From NCBI GenBank assembly GCA_966249405.1, contig CBINDO010000005.1, positions 1 to 64,000 on the forward strand: a DNA stretch of 64,000 nucleotides, in the 5' to 3' direction. A program made the position numbers and the translations under genes. Under the pieces are notes generated by a model. It was not told the DNA's origin. It saw only the letters and a list, made by a program, of their open reading frames with translations, and did no database searches. Shown here piece by piece: positions 17,388 to 26,382 of the stretch. The stretch is from SZUA-265 sp966249405. GTDB lineage: Bacteria; Myxococcota_A; Polyangia; Polyangiales; Polyangiaceae. Within the stretch, counting starts at the first letter, position 1. The number at the start of each line of letters is the position of its first letter.

Positions 17388-18281
17388 TTATTGCGGAGAG
17401 GTGCCTTTTTTCGGCGGCTGGTTCTTGGCTGACTCGATCAGAGCATCGAGCGCCTTCTCGTAGTCGCCGCGCAGTTGCGCTCGGCGCGCCTCCACGTCTT
17501 TGAGCGTGTCTTGGATCTTCGTCTCCTGCTCGGTCAACTGTTTGAGCGCCGCGTCCACGCGGGCGAGCTCGGCGCTGTTCGGCTTCGGTTCCGCGGCGAG
17601 CTCCGTGCGGTAGTCTTCCAAGGTGGAGCGGATCGACGCTGTTTGTTCGGCGCGGCGCGCGAGCTCGGTTTCGTCCTGCTCCAGACGAATGTAGACGGTG
17701 TAGCTCGTGAGGCTGATCTCGTCCAACTGGTCCGGCAGCACGGAGACCGCTTTGGGTCCGAGCTGAGCCTTCTTGTGTTGCACCGTCTGTTGCGCAGCGC
17801 TCGTCTCACGGCGACGTTCTTTGAGCTGATCGTCCAACCCGCGCTGCAGACCACGCGCGGACGCGTCGTACAGGCTGACCTCGCAGTCCTTCTGCTTGGC
17901 TGCGTATTCGGTGTTGGCCGCGATGCGTTGCGTCAGTTGGCGTTCTTCGGCGGTGAAGAACGCCCGGATCACCGATTCCTCCGACTGCCGAGCGGCGTAC
18001 GCCTCGCTGCGCCCTTCGTAGTCCGCCGTTTGGTACAGCTCCGCCACGAGTTCCGGGTCACTGGGACCCACCTCGACCGCGAACTGGTTCATCTTGCTTA
18101 CGGACTCGCCAGCCGCGGTGCGCTCTTCGTCGATGCGCGTCCTGAGCTCGTTCAGTTGCGACGAGTAGTTGACGGCGTAGGCCGGATTGTCTTGAGAGGA
18201 CGCGACCTTCGGCCCAGTTTGTTCCGGGGCGCACGCGGCGACGAGGGAGGCAAGGACCAGATAATGACTGAAGCGCAACAT
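17388..18281 (-). CDS. Lipoprotein with long coiled-coil
   Basis: A 297-residue protein with an N-terminal signal and lipobox LASLVAAC (Cys17). The mature part is almost entirely charged and helical, with heptad-like Glu/Lys/Arg/Gln stretches (for example about 90-180 and 190-290), indicating an extended coiled coil. Envelope-spanning lipoproteins of this kind can link membrane and cell wall, but no family is recognised. It is convergent with the phosphatase gene, only 27 bp away, with a weak 6-bp hairpin between them. Confidence 0.65.
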   Translation of the reverse strand: MLRFSHYLVLASLVAACAPEQTGPKVASSQDNPAYAVNYSSQLNELRTRIDEERTAAGESVSKMNQFAVEVGPSDPELVAELYQTADYEGRSEAYAARQSEESVIRAFFTAEERQLTQRIAANTEYAAKQKDCEVSLYDASARGLQRGLDDQLKERRRETSAAQQTVQHKKAQLGPKAVSVLPDQLDEISLTSYTVYIRLEQDETELARRAEQTASIRSTLEDYRTELAAEPKPNSAELARVDAALKQLTEQETKIQDTLKDVEARRAQLRGDYEKALDALIESAKNQPPKKGTSPQ

Positions 18282-18305
18282 GTGTTGGCTCGGGGGTAAA
18301 CCCCA

Positions 18306-19625
18306 TCACTTCTGCGGAGTCAAGCGCAGCATCGAGACGTCGTGGCTTTGCAGTGTCGTTGATAGCGGGGTTTTGGTCGTTCCAACTTGCTCGTGGGCCC
18401 ACAAATCACGAACGGAATAAGCCGTGGTCGCAAAGTCATAGTGCTTGTGCGTTAGGTCGTCCTCGAGCCTGTGTTTGCTCCAATCGAAGCTGACGTCCAA
18501 CGCCGCGCGGCCACGATTCAGGAACAGAACGGCGACTTGGCCGCGGCTGAGCGGGCGCACCCAAACGTCCAACTCGCCGTCCGTCCGGTATTTGAAGCCC
18601 TGGATCCCGAGAATATCCTGATCCACGGCGATGACCTCGGGGTTCGTCAGGATTGCCCGCTTCGACTCCGTCAGTTTGGAGAGGTCGTTGGCGGCCATCA
18701 GCGGCGAAGCCAGCATCGCCCAAAGCGACACCTGCGCTCGCTCCTCCACGACCGACATGCCGTAATCCAGCGACAACGAGCCCAGCGCGTTCCAGTGCCC
18801 GGGTCCGGCAAAGGCGCGCAGCTCGTCGTCGTCGTCCACCAGGCGCAATACGCCGAACGCCGTGGTGTGGCCGCGCCGTTCGACGCAGTCGAAGCAGTGC
18901 GCTGCGTCGCTGCTCGTACGCCACGAATGTCCCACCGTTGTCGCCCACTGCCACGGCTTCGAAGCACCCGCGTCATCGATCGCGAACGCCATAGGACGTT
19001 TGGTGGCACGAACCGCGTCACGCATCGTCGTGTAGCTGGCTTTGGCGTCGAGATCTTCGGCGTCACACCAGTCGTATCGAAGGTAGTCGACACCCCACCG
19101 TGCGAACTGCAGCGCGTCTTGGTATTCGTGACCACGGCTGCCTGGTCGCCCGTCGCACGTGACGTTGCCCGCGCTCGAGCCCAACCCGAACTTCAAGCCG
19201 CGGCCGTGAACGTAATCAGCGAGTGGCTTCAAGCCGGATGGAAAACGCTTCAAGTCCGGTTGGAGGAAGCCATCTGCGTCGCGGTCGCCTTGCCAACAGG
19301 TCTCGACGATGACGTATTCGTAGCCCACGCGCGAAAGACCCAGTGCGCTCAGGGCATCGGCCGCTGCCTTGACGAGCTGCTCGTTCACGTCGCAACCCAC
19401 GTTGCCGCTCGTCCAGCCCATGGGCGGCGTAGCTGCCGTAAGTGAATGCGGTTGTGCGACGGCAGGTTCCGGCACGTAGCCGCCGGCTGCAATCACCAAC
19501 AAAGCAAGCGCTCTACCAAACACCGTCGTGATGCGGCGGGCCGAGGTCCCCAACGGTAGGTGCGGTTGCTTCACGAGTCGAGACAACGAATGCCGCGCCG
19601 CCCCTGTCGATGCTCGCCAGACCAT
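18306..19625 (-). CDS. GH27 alpha-galactosidase, secreted
   Basis: A glycoside hydrolase of family 27 that would remove alpha-galactosyl groups from oligosaccharides or galactomannan and galactoglucomannan. The domain begins with TPPMGWTSGN, followed by the nucleophile region YDWCD (Asp185 from the start used here) and the probable acid/base Asp240 in WRTSSDA. A C-terminal beta domain follows. A hydrophobic stretch ending AVAQ before the domain looks like a signal peptide. The start is uncertain: ATG at 19625 or 19655, or a downstream GTG or TTG. A structured repeat element lies just upstream (19845-19985). Confidence 0.85.
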   Translation of the reverse strand: MVWRASTGAARHSLSRLVKQPHLPLGTSARRITTVFGRALALLVIAAGGYVPEPAVAQPHSLTAATPPMGWTSGNVGCDVNEQLVKAAADALSALGLSRVGYEYVIVETCWQGDRDADGFLQPDLKRFPSGLKPLADYVHGRGLKFGLGSSAGNVTCDGRPGSRGHEYQDALQFARWGVDYLRYDWCDAEDLDAKASYTTMRDAVRATKRPMAFAIDDAGASKPWQWATTVGHSWRTSSDAAHCFDCVERRGHTTAFGVLRLVDDDDELRAFAGPGHWNALGSLSLDYGMSVVEERAQVSLWAMLASPLMAANDLSKLTESKRAILTNPEVIAVDQDILGIQGFKYRTDGELDVWVRPLSRGQVAVLFLNRGRAALDVSFDWSKHRLEDDLTHKHYDFATTAYSVRDLWAHEQVGTTKTPLSTTLQSHDVSMLRLTPQK

Positions 19626-19844
19626 GCGCCGCGTATAGCCGAGGACGAGGGGCATCGTCACGGCAGATGTGGCGATGCCGCGCCACAAGTCTGCGAGGTG
19701 TCGTCGGCGCCGTCTTTGGTGCGGCGGGGCGCCCAGGTGTTGGGCTGCGATGGGTGCAGTCAGCGACCGCTGGCGGTGGCCCACCGCGACGCAGGCCAGC
19801 TCGCAATCACGAAACGTGTCGAAACGGAGCCTTGCCTCGCGTTA

Positions 19845-19985
19845 GAACCCACGGTTTGGCTGCGTCGACCTTGCCGCGATTGCCGCCGCCCCAAGTGTGA
19901 GGCGTTCGAATCGCTACTTTTGCGGCAAACTATCAGCCGTCTGCTACGCTTGCCGAGCTCGGTTCAACTAAACCGAACTCTGGGG
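19845..19985 (-). repeat. Structured repeat element, copy 1 (inverted partner at 34960-35105)
   Basis: About 141 bp closely related, at roughly four of five positions by eye, to the reverse complement of 34960-35105. Blocks identical in both are GCTGATAGTTTGCCG, GTAGCGATTCGAACGCC and CGGCGGCAATCGC (read on the minus strand). It begins with a hairpin (19955-19980) with 10-bp arms and one mismatch at the same column as in copy 2. The element overlaps the last codons and TAG stop of the hydrolase gene and lies upstream of the alpha-galactosidase gene in the same orientation. Candidate cis-regulatory or small RNA, or a small dispersed element. Confidence 0.7.
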
Positions 19986-20876
19986 TCGAGACGTGAGCGC
20001 GGCTTCGAGCGCCGCGATGAACTCGCGCGGGGATTCTTCTTGTGGAAAGTGACCGCTGTCGGCGAGCTCGTAGGTAGGGGCGTGCGGAAGCAGTTGCTGC
20101 CAACGCTCGAGCACCATTTGGTCGACGAGGGGGTCGAGTTTGCCCCAGATGAGAGCAGTTGGGAGACCTGCGAGAGCGGCGACGACGGCGGGCAGCTCGG
20201 GCGCGAACGCGCTCGACTCCACCAAGTTTGCACCCAACGTCCACGGTGCCAGGCGCGCTGCGCGATTCGGAAACGGAGCCTTGTAGTGACGGTGAACTTG
20301 CGGGCTCAAGCGCGAACGTTTGGCGAAGGCGGTTGGCAAGAGCCAGCGCGGCGATGCGTTGCAGCTCAAGTAAAGAAAGCGCCCCAACGGCGAGCGAATG
20401 AACCGCATCAGCGAGCGACCCTTCGCGTGATCGTCCATGGCCCAACCCCAGCTGTTGACGATGACCACGCGCCGAAAACGCGAAGCATCGGTAACGAGCA
20501 GCGGCAGCGCGATCGGACCGCCGAAGTCATGGACGACCAACGTGACGTCCTCGAGCTCGAACGCTCGCAGCAAGTCGCGCAAACGCCGCGTGTGGTCGCT
20601 GGGTAAATAGCCGGCCGTCGTTGGTTTTTCGGACAACCCGAAACCCAAGTGGTCGGGCGCGATACAGCGATATCGGTCCTCGAAATGGGCGATGGCGGCG
20701 CGCCACTCGAAGGACCACGACGGGGTGCCGTGCACGAACAAGAGCGGCGAGCCGCGCCCCGTGTCGACGCAACGCATGGTGCCGTCAGTGTGAGGAAAGT
20801 GCTTGGAATGAAACGGGTATTGTCGTGTGTCCAGCCACTCCGGGACAGGCTTCGATGGGATAACCAGTTGCGTCAT
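19968..20876 (-). CDS. Alpha/beta hydrolase, haloalkane-dehalogenase-like
   Basis: A 302-residue hydrolase with HGTPSW (oxyanion region, about 49-54), nucleophile Asp117 in VVHDFGG, a cap domain (about 140-225), IWGKLDP (acid region) and the catalytic His in SGHFPQEE. Aspartate as nucleophile points to haloalkane dehalogenase or a related epoxide hydrolase rather than a serine esterase. A natural substrate cannot be named. It is divergent from a LuxR regulator with only 51 bp between, suggesting local control. Its last codons lie inside the repeat element, so its C-terminus was probably fixed by that element. Confidence 0.82.
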   Translation of the reverse strand: MTQLVIPSKPVPEWLDTRQYPFHSKHFPHTDGTMRCVDTGRGSPLLFVHGTPSWSFEWRAAIAHFEDRYRCIAPDHLGFGLSEKPTTAGYLPSDHTRRLRDLLRAFELEDVTLVVHDFGGPIALPLLVTDASRFRRVVIVNSWGWAMDDHAKGRSLMRFIRSPLGRFLYLSCNASPRWLLPTAFAKRSRLSPQVHRHYKAPFPNRAARLAPWTLGANLVESSAFAPELPAVVAALAGLPTALIWGKLDPLVDQMVLERWQQLLPHAPTYELADSGHFPQEESPREFIAALEAALTSRPQSSV

Positions 20877-20914
20877 GGGTGACAGTCTGGCGCGCGTCGA
20901 GCGAGCGCGTTATG

Positions 20915-20926
20915 GTACGTTCGTAC
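20915..20926. promoter_or_regulatory. Short palindrome at divergent start region
   Basis: GTACG and CGTAC separated by 2 bp, ending one base before the ATG of the LuxR gene and 39 bp from the hydrolase start. It could be an autoregulatory operator. It also leaves no room for a normal ribosome-binding site before the ATG at 20928. Confidence 0.4.
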
Positions 20927-20927
20927 T

Positions 20928-21713
20928 ATGCGTGTTTCGGCGGAGCCAGTCGCAACGAGCGAGCCACATTCCGAGCTGATCCGGGAGTTGTGCGACGAGG
21001 CCACGCGCTCGCAGAGCAGTCATGCGTACCGCGATAAGGTGCTCGAGCTGTTGAGTGAACGAATCGAAGTCGATGCGGCGCTGTTTCACGAGCTCTCGCC
21101 GCGCGTGCCGTTGGCGCGCGCAGCGTTCAAGGGGCTCGACCTCGCCGTGCTCGACTCGAGCAGCCGCGGGTGGGACGAGATGGCGGTGAGGCTACAGCCG
21201 TTGCGCGACGTGGCTTTGCGTCAATCGGGCGCGGCTACCGACGCCGAGGCGTTTCCACGCGGGAGCCGGAGCCGCCGCGATTGGGAGACGCGGATCGCCA
21301 AGCCGCTCGGGATCCGAGGCGTGTTGATAGGTCACTTGTTGCGTCACGGGCGAGTGATCTCGGCGGTTGTGCTGATGCGACGGAGTCGTGGGTTCTCGCG
21401 CGCGGAACGAGTCTGGCTCGGCAAACTACTGCCGTGTCTCACGCTGGGTGACTCGTATTGGCAGTTCGCCGGTCAGCAGCGGTTCGCGGGCATGTTGGCA
21501 GCGCCCATCTGCCGAGACCAACGCTTGACGGCGCGCCAACGTCAAATCGTCGAAGGCGTCGCGCTCGGGCGCACGAACCGACAAATCGCGGCGGCGCTCG
21601 AGATTTCTCCCCACACCGTGCGCAATATCCTCGTCGAGATTTGTGAGCGGTTGGGGGCCGGTAATCGAGCAGACGTCGTGCGGTTGGCGGTGTTGTCGAC
21701 ACCACGCGAGTAG
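20928..21713 (+). CDS. LuxR-type HTH transcriptional regulator
   Basis: A 261-residue regulator. The C-terminal LuxR helix-turn-helix (about 200-258) reads LTARQRQIVEGVALGRTNRQ then AAALEISPHTVRNIL. The N-terminal two thirds have no receiver-domain Asp pattern and no autoinducer-domain Trp/Tyr signature; the region is GAF-like at best. It is divergent from the dehalogenase-like hydrolase and may sense its substrate. The ATG directly follows a palindrome without an evident Shine-Dalgarno sequence, so either the transcript is leaderless or a later start is used. Confidence 0.8.
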   Translation: MRVSAEPVATSEPHSELIRELCDEATRSQSSHAYRDKVLELLSERIEVDAALFHELSPRVPLARAAFKGLDLAVLDSSSRGWDEMAVRLQPLRDVALRQSGAATDAEAFPRGSRSRRDWETRIAKPLGIRGVLIGHLLRHGRVISAVVLMRRSRGFSRAERVWLGKLLPCLTLGDSYWQFAGQQRFAGMLAAPICRDQRLTARQRQIVEGVALGRTNRQIAAALEISPHTVRNILVEICERLGAGNRADVVRLAVLSTPRE

Positions 21714-21967
21714 TCCCGCCTGCGCCTCGCAGTTGCGGCGAGGGCAGAATTTGGGCGAGGTGGGGTGGAGGGCGAGCCGGCGTGTTGGCGACGGGGCCGC
21801 GGCTCGACTCGGATCGGGCCAAAATCACGCGACGCGGGCGTCGCCGAAGAGCGGGCGGCAAGTGATGATTCCTCGTCGTTTACAACGTGGAAAGTTGGTG
21901 TCATACAGCCCGACGGCCCGTGCACGTTCGTCGTGGGGCCGTCGAAACCCAGCAATCAGGAAGCACT

Positions 21968-23170
21968 ATGTCACGTTCTCCATTTTCCAACATTCCCTTG
22001 GCGCCAGCGGACCCCATCTTGGGCCTCACCGAGGCTTTCGTTGCGGATACGAATCCGAACAAGGTGAACTTGGGCGTGGGTGTTTACCAAGATGGCAACG
22101 GCAAGGTGCCCGTGTTGCAGGTCGTGCGTGAGGCCGAGCGCATCTGGTACGAGAAGGAAGACTCCAAGTCGTACTTGCCAATCGATGGCGCGCCCGCGTT
22201 CCGTAAGGAGGTGCAAGCGCTGCTACTCGGCGCCAATTCCTCCATCATCGCCGAAGGGCGTGCGGTTACCGCGCAAGCATTGGGCGGCACGGGTGGTCTG
22301 AAGATCGGCGCGGACTTCTTGAAGCGGTTCCTGCCCAACACCGAGATCTACATCAGCAAGCCGAGTTGGGAGAACCACCGCGCACTGTTCGAGAGCGCAG
22401 GCTTCGAAGTGAAGGAGTATTCTTACTATTCACCCGAAAAGCACGGCCTCGACTTCGCCGCGATGCGCACCGATCTGCAGGCCATGCCCAACGGCAGCAT
22501 CGTGCTGCTGCACACCTGTTGCCACAACCCCACGGGCTCCGACCCCACTCGTGAGCAGTGGGAAGAGATCGTCGCCATCTGCCAGACCAAGGGCTTCGTG
22601 CCGTTCCTGGACTTTGCGTACCAAGGCTTCGGCGACGGCATCGTGGAAGACGCCGTGCCGGTGCAGCTGTTCTCCCAAGCAAACATACCGTTCTTGATCT
22701 CGAGCTCGTTCTCGAAGTCGTTCTCGCTGTATCGCGAGCGCGTGGGCGGCATCACCATCGTCACCACCGACGCTGACGAGGCCAAACGCGTGACCTCGCA
22801 GGTCAAGCGCGTCATCCGCACCAACTACTCGAACCCGAGCTCTCACGGCGCCCAGATCGTCGCGCTCGTGTTGTCCGACGCCAACCTACGCAAGAAGTGG
22901 GAAGGCGAACTCACGGAGATGCGCGAGCGCATCCAACGCATGCGCACCTTGTTCGTCGAGCGGCTCAATGGCCTCGGCGTGAAGCGTGACTTCTCGTTCA
23001 TCAAAGACCAGAAGGGTATGTTCTCCTACTCCGGTTTGCAGCTCGAGGCGGTACGCCGTCTGCGTTCGGAGTTCGGCATCTACATCGTCGACAGCGGCCG
23101 CATCTGTGTGGCGGCGATGAACGAGAAGAACATCGGCCCGGTCTGCGAAGCCATCGCCAAGGTGCTGTGA
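21968..23170 (+). CDS. Class I aminotransferase (aspartate/aromatic type)
   Basis: A 400-residue PLP enzyme close to the AspC/TyrB group, transferring amino groups between aspartate or aromatic amino acids and 2-oxoglutarate. The PLP lysine is Lys250 in SSSFSKSFSLYRERVG. Also visible are NLGVGVYQD near the N-terminus and HNPTG (about residue 182), and the substrate Arg near GRICVAAM. The start at 21968 has AGGAAG upstream; the longer frame has no family character. It stands alone, followed by a strong bidirectional terminator. Confidence 0.92.
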   Translation: MSRSPFSNIPLAPADPILGLTEAFVADTNPNKVNLGVGVYQDGNGKVPVLQVVREAERIWYEKEDSKSYLPIDGAPAFRKEVQALLLGANSSIIAEGRAVTAQALGGTGGLKIGADFLKRFLPNTEIYISKPSWENHRALFESAGFEVKEYSYYSPEKHGLDFAAMRTDLQAMPNGSIVLLHTCCHNPTGSDPTREQWEEIVAICQTKGFVPFLDFAYQGFGDGIVEDAVPVQLFSQANIPFLISSSFSKSFSLYRERVGGITIVTTDADEAKRVTSQVKRVIRTNYSNPSSHGAQIVALVLSDANLRKKWEGELTEMRERIQRMRTLFVERLNGLGVKRDFSFIKDQKGMFSYSGLQLEAVRRLRSEFGIYIVDSGRICVAAMNEKNIGPVCEAIAKVL

Positions 23171-23230
23171 GGCTGTGAGGCGCGGCTGACTGCGGTCGCG
23201 TCGCGCACCTAGCTCCAACGTGCCCTCAAA

Positions 23231-23269
23231 CGACCGGCGCCCGAGCACCCATGCTCGGGCTGCTGGTCG
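23231..23269. terminator. Bidirectional terminator between convergent genes
   Basis: GCCCGAGCA (23239-23247) and TGCTCGGGC (23252-23260) form a perfect 9-bp stem with a 4-nt loop, enclosed by CGACC (23231-23235) and GGTCG (23265-23269). It lies between the convergent aminotransferase and GH30 genes. Confidence 0.7.
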
Positions 23270-23282
23270 GCGTGACCGTCGT

Positions 23283-24854
23283 TCACTCGCTCGACTGCGG
23301 GGCCGCGAGGTCCGAGAACACGATGGTAGCCACGCTGCGGGCGGGCATATCGACGCCGAATGCGTTGGAAGTGGGCTCCGAAGCTTCCAAGCCGTTGGTG
23401 ACGAGGGGTACGGCGAGGGGCTGCCAACGGTGTGAGACGCCTGGGCGGAATGTGGTGAGCACGCTGTCGGAAGTGGGGGCGCCGTCGACGCCGCGCAGCG
23501 TCACGTGTGCGACGTTGCGTCCGGTGTTGAGTAGGACGACGGTCGCCGTCTTGGCGTCTGGTGAGACGTAAGCCGAGGCGAGCACGCTGGCCTGACTGCT
23601 CTCCACCGACACACGCGTGTACCCCGGATCAGTGAAGCGCGCGAAGTGACGCACGGCGTAGTAATGGTCGCGTGGTTTGGCGGTGCGGCCCACGAGCGAC
23701 ACCAAGCCCTTGTTGCCAGCCCAAATCAAATCCCAATATAGAAACGCGACGGCGCCTTGAGTCACGAGAGTGTGATGCATCAGCCACGCGGTCTCGAAGC
23801 CACCGTCGACGCCGCCGTCCTCGTCGGTGTTGAACTCGGTTTGGAAAGTGGGCAGCGAAGTTGCCTCGCGGACCTCCCGCATCTCATCGAGAAAGCTATC
23901 CGGTCCAGGTTCACGCCAGTCCCACATCGCGTCGTCGCCGCGCTCGTAGATGTGGTGCGCGACCCCTCCGAGGAGGGCGGAGTCTAGCGCGGCGAGGTAA
24001 TTCGGGATCCGATGGTAGTGGATGCCCAGGACTTCCGGACCGAGCAGCAACGGCCGCTGCTTCGGTTCCCGCTGGGTCACGCGCGCGTGCAAGGCGGCGA
24101 GGGCTTTGCCGTAGGCTGGGTACTCTGGTGACTCTTCAGGAGTGAATTTACAGCCCTCCCAGTTGCCGGGGATGAAGTCAGGCTCGTTCTGCAGGCTGAT
24201 GTAGTCGGGGTAAAGACCCAGGCTCGCGTAGTGGTCCAAAGAACGAATCCACCAGTCGGCGAACTCGGCGTACACGAACTTCCCATCACGTTTGGCCAAT
24301 GTGCAGTTTGGGTTGTTGGCGCAGCGCTCCCTGCCGTTGGCTTTGAGCGCCGCAGGGGGCGACCAGCTGCTCAAGAGCAGGCGCGGTGGATGCCCCAGCG
24401 CTCGGCTCGCGCGCTCGAAGATCTCGACCTCTTCGGCGAGGTTGCCATCGGTGCGGTCGCTGCGTTCGAACCTGTTGCGAAAGCGCAGGATGTCGAGACC
24501 GAGCTCGGGAAACAACAGCTCGTAGACCGCGTCGCTGACATTGCCGACCAGACGGCCTTGGTGCCAAGCCAGCGCCGCGCCGAATCCTTGTAGAGTTTGA
24601 AAGCGCCGACCCATTTCGATGGTGATTTCGGCGTCGACTTCCGGCGCGGTCGCGTCCAACGTTGCCGCGACTGGAGATGAGGGCTCGAGGGGTGACGCGA
24701 CGTCGAGCGAGTAAGCGTTGGAGGCTGGTGTTCCGGCGCCCGCGCCGAGGCACCCCGCGACCAACGAGGCAGCCCACACGCATGCGGTGAGACGAATGAG
24801 CCAGGAAACTCGGCGTGCGCCGGCGTGGGGGGCTGCGTGTTGTCTTGAAGTCAT
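23283..24854 (-). CDS. GH30 family hydrolase, glucuronoxylanase-like lipoprotein
   Basis: A 523-residue surface lipoprotein. The lipobox LVAGC puts the lipid Cys at 35. A Ser/Pro-rich linker precedes the GH30 (beta/alpha)8 domain with side beta structure. Probable acid/base is Glu224 in SLQNEPDF and nucleophile Glu340 in FQTEFNTD; the opening QGFGAALAWH is typical of the family. GH30 includes glucuronoxylanases, beta-xylosidases and glucosylceramidases. The divergent ManD gene supports action on glucuronate-bearing xylan, but the Arg that recognises glucuronate was not confirmed. Confidence 0.82.
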   Translation of the reverse strand: MTSRQHAAPHAGARRVSWLIRLTACVWAASLVAGCLGAGAGTPASNAYSLDVASPLEPSSPVAATLDATAPEVDAEITIEMGRRFQTLQGFGAALAWHQGRLVGNVSDAVYELLFPELGLDILRFRNRFERSDRTDGNLAEEVEIFERASRALGHPPRLLLSSWSPPAALKANGRERCANNPNCTLAKRDGKFVYAEFADWWIRSLDHYASLGLYPDYISLQNEPDFIPGNWEGCKFTPEESPEYPAYGKALAALHARVTQREPKQRPLLLGPEVLGIHYHRIPNYLAALDSALLGGVAHHIYERGDDAMWDWREPGPDSFLDEMREVREATSLPTFQTEFNTDEDGGVDGGFETAWLMHHTLVTQGAVAFLYWDLIWAGNKGLVSLVGRTAKPRDHYYAVRHFARFTDPGYTRVSVESSQASVLASAYVSPDAKTATVVLLNTGRNVAHVTLRGVDGAPTSDSVLTTFRPGVSHRWQPLAVPLVTNGLEASEPTSNAFGVDMPARSVATIVFSDLAAPQSSE

Positions 24855-24919
24855 GACCCAGGGCGGTTTCTTGGCTTAGCTCGTCGGATGCGAAACGAGG
24901 GGCAGGGGAGAAACGGCCG

Positions 24920-24935
24920 TTCAAGTGCCGTTGAA
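24920..24935. promoter_or_regulatory. Inverted repeat between divergent GH30 and ManD genes
   Basis: TTCAA (24920-24924) and TTGAA (24931-24935) with flanking GCC and GGC give an imperfect dyad in the 244-bp region that must hold both promoters. A possible operator; it does not resemble the palindrome found before the LacI gene. Confidence 0.35.
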
Positions 24936-25098
24936 GGCGACAAACTAGCAAGGGTGTCGACGCGTTGGGAAGCCGGCTCCTCCTGCGGAAGGCTCGCCCA
25001 GGTGGGCCCTTCCACTGGTGGGGTGAGGTGCGATAAGGCGCCAGGACGTCGTCTCGGCTGGCCAATGGCAGGAGCGGCGTGTAGCGTCCTCGCCACCC

Positions 25099-26307
25099 AT
25101 GAAGATCACCGGTGCGAAGGTCATCGTCTGTTGCCCCAGTCGCAACTTCGTGACGCTCAAGATCGAGACCGAAGCCGGGATCCATGGTTTGGGTGACGCC
25201 ACCTTGAATGGCCGTGAGTTGGCGGTGGTGGCGTTTCTGGAGCAACACTGCATTCCCGCGCTGGTCGGCCGAGACGCGCGCAACATCGAGGATATCTGGA
25301 ACTACTTCTATCGTGGTGTGTATTGGCGCCGTGGCCCCGTTTCCATGACGGCGCTCTCCGCAATCGACGTCGCCTTGTGGGACATCAAAGGTAAGGCGCT
25401 CGACACGCCGATCTACAATCTGCTCGGCGGGCGCAGTCGAGACCGAATCTTGGTGTACGCGCACGCGACGGGCAACTCGGTCGAGGGTGCCCTGGAGAGC
25501 GTGGCTGCCGCCGCCGCCCAGGGGTACCGTGCGATCCGAGTGCAGGCCGCCGTTCCCGGTCTGGAAGATGCGTACGGCGTCGAGAAGGGCAAAGGTCCCT
25601 ACGAGCCTGCAAAGAAGGGGCTCGCCATCGAAGAAGTGTGGGACACGGCCGCCTACTTGCGCTTTTTGCCTCGACTCTTCGCGGCCGTGCGCCGGGAGTT
25701 TGGTCCGGACGTTCACTTGTTGCATGATGTGCATCACCGCTGCACACCGATTGAGGCAGCTCGGCTCGCGAAGGAGCTAGAGCCGTACCACCTGTGGTGG
25801 TTGGAAGACCCAGTTGCGGGGGAGTTACAAGAAGGGCTGCGCTTGATACGAAAACATTCGACGACGCCACTGGCCATCGGTGAGGTGTTCAACACCATCT
25901 ACGACTATACGACCCTCCTGACGGAACAGCTCATCGACTACGTACGAATGCCTCCCGCTCACGGCGGCGGTATCACCCACCTGATGAAGGTCGCAGCCAT
26001 GGCCTCCGTCTACCACGTCAAGACCGGGTTCCATGGTGCTACCGATATCTCACCGGTCGGAGCCGCCGCGGCATTACACGTCGATTGTGCGATCAACAAC
26101 TTCGGCATCCAGGAGCACATGCCACACCAACCGATCGTGGCGTCGGTGTTCGACGTTGGTTACGCGTTTCGCGAGGGTCATATGTACCTAGAGGACCGAC
26201 CAGGGCTCGGTGTCGACATCGATGAGGACGAAGCGAGCAAGCACCCTTATACGCCTGCTGCCTTGCCCGTGGCGCGACTGCTCGACGGGACGTTATGGCA
26301 CTGGTAG
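25099..26307 (+). CDS. manD: D-mannonate dehydratase, ManD type (enolase superfamily)
   Basis: A 402-residue enolase-superfamily enzyme that dehydrates D-mannonate to 2-keto-3-deoxygluconate, the step linking glucuronate to the KDG pathway. The N-terminal capping domain shows LKIETEAGIHGLGDATLNGR and YRGVYWRRGPV, characteristic of ManD/RspA. In the barrel, metal-binding Asp and Glu residues lie in LLHDVHHRCTP, WWLEDP and AIGEVF. The C-terminal pattern PVARLLDGTLWHW is also typical. It is unrelated in fold to UxuA. Some members act slowly on gluconate as well. It is divergent from the GH30 gene. Confidence 0.92.
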   Translation: MKITGAKVIVCCPSRNFVTLKIETEAGIHGLGDATLNGRELAVVAFLEQHCIPALVGRDARNIEDIWNYFYRGVYWRRGPVSMTALSAIDVALWDIKGKALDTPIYNLLGGRSRDRILVYAHATGNSVEGALESVAAAAAQGYRAIRVQAAVPGLEDAYGVEKGKGPYEPAKKGLAIEEVWDTAAYLRFLPRLFAAVRREFGPDVHLLHDVHHRCTPIEAARLAKELEPYHLWWLEDPVAGELQEGLRLIRKHSTTPLAIGEVFNTIYDYTTLLTEQLIDYVRMPPAHGGGITHLMKVAAMASVYHVKTGFHGATDISPVGAAAALHVDCAINNFGIQEHMPHQPIVASVFDVGYAFREGHMYLEDRPGLGVDIDEDEASKHPYTPAALPVARLLDGTLWHW

Positions 26308-26382
26308 CCCCTTCTCACCGCGGGGTAACGTGACGGTATTTGCGCAACATCATACAAGCCAGAAAGCGGAGCGAGTGACATC

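Noticed and set aside
18471..19445. 324-aa plus-strand open frame
   Set aside because: Opposite strand of the GH27 gene, which has clear catalytic motifs.
24286..25737. 483-aa minus-strand open frame
   Set aside because: Antisense to ManD and overlapping GH30 in another frame. Composition is a GC-codon by-product.
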